64,000 bases of DNA from Dendrobium chrysotoxum (taxonomy: Eukaryota; Streptophyta; Magnoliopsida; Asparagales; Orchidaceae). The stretch lies in assembly GCA_019925795.1 (NCBI GenBank), contig CM034298.1, positions 53,842,365 to 53,906,364 on the forward strand, in the 5' to 3' direction. A program made the translations under genes and the position numbers. This document shows positions 61,391-64,000 of the stretch, one piece after another. The notes under the pieces are model-generated. The model did no database searches. It had not been told where the DNA came from and saw only the letters and a program-made list of their open reading frames with translations. Numbering within the stretch: position 1 is the stretch's first letter; each line of letters starts with the position of its first letter.

Positions 61391-62077
61391 AAGATATATG
61401 ATTTAAGATATACAATATTATAACTTTGTATATATGTAACACAAAACATAACATACATAATCATATTTACATCAATGTACATGAAAAGGCATAAAACATT
61501 GATATTAATATGTGATGATAACTAATATAAAATTGATAATGTTCATAATAATCCTTTATACGATTGCTGATCACTGGTTGCATTGATAAGAATTGATATT
61601 GCATATATTATTTTTCTCATATTTTTTACTATTGTATATTTATATTGATATGAATTGAATGAACATATGTATATTATTTCTACTTTTATGCATTGATTAC
61701 ATTTGTAAATTTTGGTAACCTATTGGGCTATTGGCTCATTATGTGATTTTTACAAAATTTAAGGGAATGGTAAGGAGCCGATAGAGTGCATTTGTTTTTA
61801 TTGTTAGTTTAGGTTTGTAAATCTTTTTGTTGTATTTTTTGTGGTCATGATTAGCTGGTAGTGGTAAGTGAAATGAAATGTCTTGCAAAATCATAACAAT
61901 TATATATGTTTTTAAGTTATGATTGAAATGTATATTAATGTTTATATCAAATGAAATATTTTTTTGTTGCTTTTACTTTAATATGGAAGTCTATTAGTAG
62001 CTCTGGTAAATAATAAGAAGGTTTAAAATAGGCAATTCTTTCAAATTAGATCTTGGAGCATAACATTGATGAAAGTT
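61391..62077 (+). mobile_element. Possible gypsy LTR remnant, plus orientation
   Basis: CCTATTGGGCTATTGGCTCA near 61722 resembles the conserved segment of gypsy LTRs seen in reverse at 11935. The repeat at 60966 may be the upstream part of the same LTR. No clear termini. Confidence 0.4.
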
Positions 62078-62414
62078 TGATAGGGATGTTAAGCCCTTAT
62101 GAACTAGTCCCGAGGCTAACCAAGAGGGGGGGTGAATTGGTAGTTTTAAAAATTCTTTAGCAACATGAAAGATCTTTTGATAATTTACAGCGGAAATGAG
62201 TAAACACAGTAATGAAAAGATCAATCATAAATTTCACCCAAGAAGATAATAACAAAAAAATAAAGTGCAGAAAATAATCAGAAAGAGCACACCAGATTTT
62301 ATAGTGGTTCGATCAACTTGACCTACGTCCACTCCCCAGAGCCTCCTCTCTGGGTATTGTACTAACACTAAGTGACTCTCCTTCTGCTCCCACAGTAAGG
62401 TGGAGAAGGCTGTA

Positions 62415-62575
62415 CAAAAACTCCTTTCCACCAACACGGTGAGGCAGAGAACCTGAACTCCTTTCGCTTCCTCCTGAAGCAGGCAGAGAACCTAGACTCC
62501 TTTCGCTTCTTCCTGAAGCAAGCAGAGAAACTGGACTCCTTTTGCTTCCTCCTGAAGTAGGTAGAGAATTCGGAT
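62415..62575 (-). repeat. 39-bp repeat with a GCTTC...GAAGC hairpin
   Basis: Three units at 39-bp spacing hold GCTTCCTCCTGAAGC (62466-62480), GCTTCTTCCTGAAGC (62505-62519) and GCTTCCTCCTGAAGT (62544-62558), each followed by a variant of AGGCAGAGAACC. Confidence 0.88.
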
Positions 62576-62839
62576 CTTCTTACGAATGATCCTCCCACAG
62601 AGATACCAATAAGACAAGAGACGACGAACGGAGAAGACGACTCAGATCCTCGCTTGGAGCAATCTTTATGAATCCCTCACAAACTCACCCTCACAAGATC
62701 ATCTCTCTCTCCTAAGCTCTCTGTCTCTCTCAAGATTTTCTCTGGTAAGGAAAGTGACAAAAGATTTTTCTTGTTAAAAGAAAAAGATCTTAAATAGGAG
62801 GGCTAAAAAATTGCTATAAATCTCAACTAGTCATCAAAG

Positions 62840-63650
62840 ATCATTCAGGACGATCGATCGATCATTCTGTATGATCAGTTCAAAATCACATGTATCAGCC
62901 TGGATGATCTGGTTCCTCTGCATGATTAGTAGATAAAATTTGTTCATATCGACCCGTATGATTCTGCGATCGTCTGGGATGATTAGTGTAAATCAAGAAT
63001 TTCATCCAAAAGATCGCTCTAGTCGTCTAGGGGAACTTGTGCTGGACGATCTCAAAATGACTTGATCGTCCAGGCCGATATGTATATCGTCCTGTACGAT
63101 TAGTTCAAAAGCGACAAAATCGTCCTGCACACAGCTCTGGTCGTACAGCCAAAAATATTCTGGACGATCTTAAAATGACTTGATCATCCGGAAAAAATAT
63201 GTGTATCGTCCCGTATGATTAGTACAAAATTGCCTAAAATCATCCGGTACATAGCTCTGGACGTACTGGTGAAAGGCACTTGACGATCAGAATTTTTAAC
63301 ATATCATCCTGTACGATCTTGCGATCATCCCAGATGATATGATCAAATCAATTAAACCTTAATTATTTTTCTTAATCACCAGACTAATTTAGGCATGATT
63401 GTAATGGATCATTTAGGACGATACACGTATCGTCCAGGATGATCAGACTAAATCTCTACAAATAAAAATTTGCCTAACTTAATCTAGCGGCTGAGAATTT
63501 TTGATTTAAGCCTATCATCCTATATGATATGTGTATCGTCCAGGATAATCGGCTTAATCAAACTGACTTAACATGATCGTCTTAATTAGGATTTCTATTT
63601 TTACTGGATCGTCCAGGACGATATGAATATCGTCCAGGATGATATGAACA
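62840..63650 (-). repeat. Field of ATCGTCC-GGACGAT palindromes
   Basis: More than twenty full or half copies of a palindrome with arms ATCGTCC and GGACGAT, for example ATCGTCCAGGACGAT near 63609, plus variants such as TATCATCCTGTACGAT and ATCGTCCAGGATGAT. Spacing is irregular. Maize Sirevirus LTRs are known to carry comparable palindrome clusters. Confidence 0.85.
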
Positions 63651-63908
63651 AAAATTGAAATATAAAATCTAACTCACTAAAACTCTCCCCCTGAGTGTGT
63701 GTGTGCAAGGTTACTTAGCGATGTGATCAATTACATTATATTTGACTCAAGAAAGGGAAAAATTACAATTAAATACACGCGAACCTAGTCTTGAGTTGGC
63801 TTGGATTGTATTTGATCTTTTGTACCTGAAATGGTTAGCCAAGTAAAATAGAACACAGACATATTTGTTATCATCAAAACTATACTCCTTGAATCTAAAT
63901 TTACAACA

Positions 63909-63921
63909 ATCTCCCCCTTTT
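63909..63921 (-). promoter_or_regulatory. Polypurine tract of the copia element
   Basis: The minus strand reads AAAAGGGGGAGAT right before the LTR start, preceded by GCCATCATCA. This is the usual 3' end of a Sirevirus-type internal region. Confidence 0.8.
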
Positions 63922-64000
63922 TGATGATGGCAAATATTTATTAGGAATTGCAAGTTCAGTAAATAAATATTGATATTTCAAAAAATATCTGAATATTAAT
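63922..64000 (-). mobile_element. Internal 3' edge of the copia element
   Basis: Only 79 bp before the window ends; no coding domain can be judged. Confidence 0.5.

Larger units (their letters stand above)
62078..63908 (-). mobile_element. 3' LTR of a Sirevirus-like Ty1/copia element
   Basis: 1831 bp. On the minus strand it starts TGTTGTAAATTTAG directly after the purine tract and runs into TTTTGATGATAACAAA, a familiar Sirevirus-type LTR start. It ends near CCCTATCA, after a CACCCCCCTCTTGG block usual at the end of such LTRs. The element body lies to the right, outside the window. Inside are a 39-bp hairpin repeat and a dense field of palindromes. Confidence 0.75.

Overview
This is intergenic plant nuclear DNA built almost entirely from transposable elements. 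I found no intact host gene, no tRNA or rRNA gene and no bacterial-style operon. The evidence for a plant is the set of families present: an RTE-type LINE, a chromovirus-like Ty3/gypsy polyprotein tail, an En/Spm (CACTA) Transposase_24 relic, hAT-like and Tourist-like MITEs, a Sirevirus-like Ty1/copia LTR, and a very large Ogre/Tat-like LTR element primed by tRNA-Arg. The species cannot be named from sequence alone.

Layout. Block A (1-6535) and block B (18013-24545) are near-identical direct copies, differing in what I compared only by homopolymer and microsatellite length. Each carries, from left to right, an RTE LINE on the minus strand (cut by the window edge in A, complete at 16336-19500 in B with a 17-bp target duplication), the end of a gypsy polyprotein, its 1.7 kb 3' LTR, a Tourist-like MITE, a hAT-like MITE, and a short CACTA element holding a GC-rich SINE-like insert. 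Block A ends at a 500-N gap (6536-7035), so part of this duplication may be an assembly product. Between the blocks lie a tandem promoter-like repeat, a 29-bp minisatellite split by three later insertions (an LTR at 8710-10810, a hAT-like MITE at 10987-11337, a solo LTR at 11630-12788), and a CACTA transposase pseudogene with its 3' terminus (14226-16257).

The main structure is 25458-56761: one 31.3 kb insertion on the minus strand, flanked by the 5-bp duplication TTCAT and organised LTR-internal-LTR-internal-LTR. Each LTR is about 5.8 kb and each internal region about 6.9 kb. Each internal region has an 18-nt primer binding site matching tRNA-Arg, a leader of six degenerate repeats, one 245-codon ORF of unknown function, a GCGC-type hairpin cluster and, just before the 3' LTR, an array of about 17-18 units of 49 bp. 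Each unit is a hairpin, and the two stem arms change together between units. No gag, protease, reverse transcriptase, RNase H or integrase was seen, so this is a non-autonomous element that would need enzymes from a relative.

The right end (56762-64000) holds degenerate LTR fragments, a diverged GATGAGATTGATTCC repeat, and the 3' LTR (62078-63908, minus strand) of a Sirevirus-like copia element whose body continues past the window. That LTR is packed with palindromes of the type ATCGTCCAGGACGAT. Tandem hairpin units in retroelement regulatory regions recur in at least four unrelated elements here and are the main unexplained theme.
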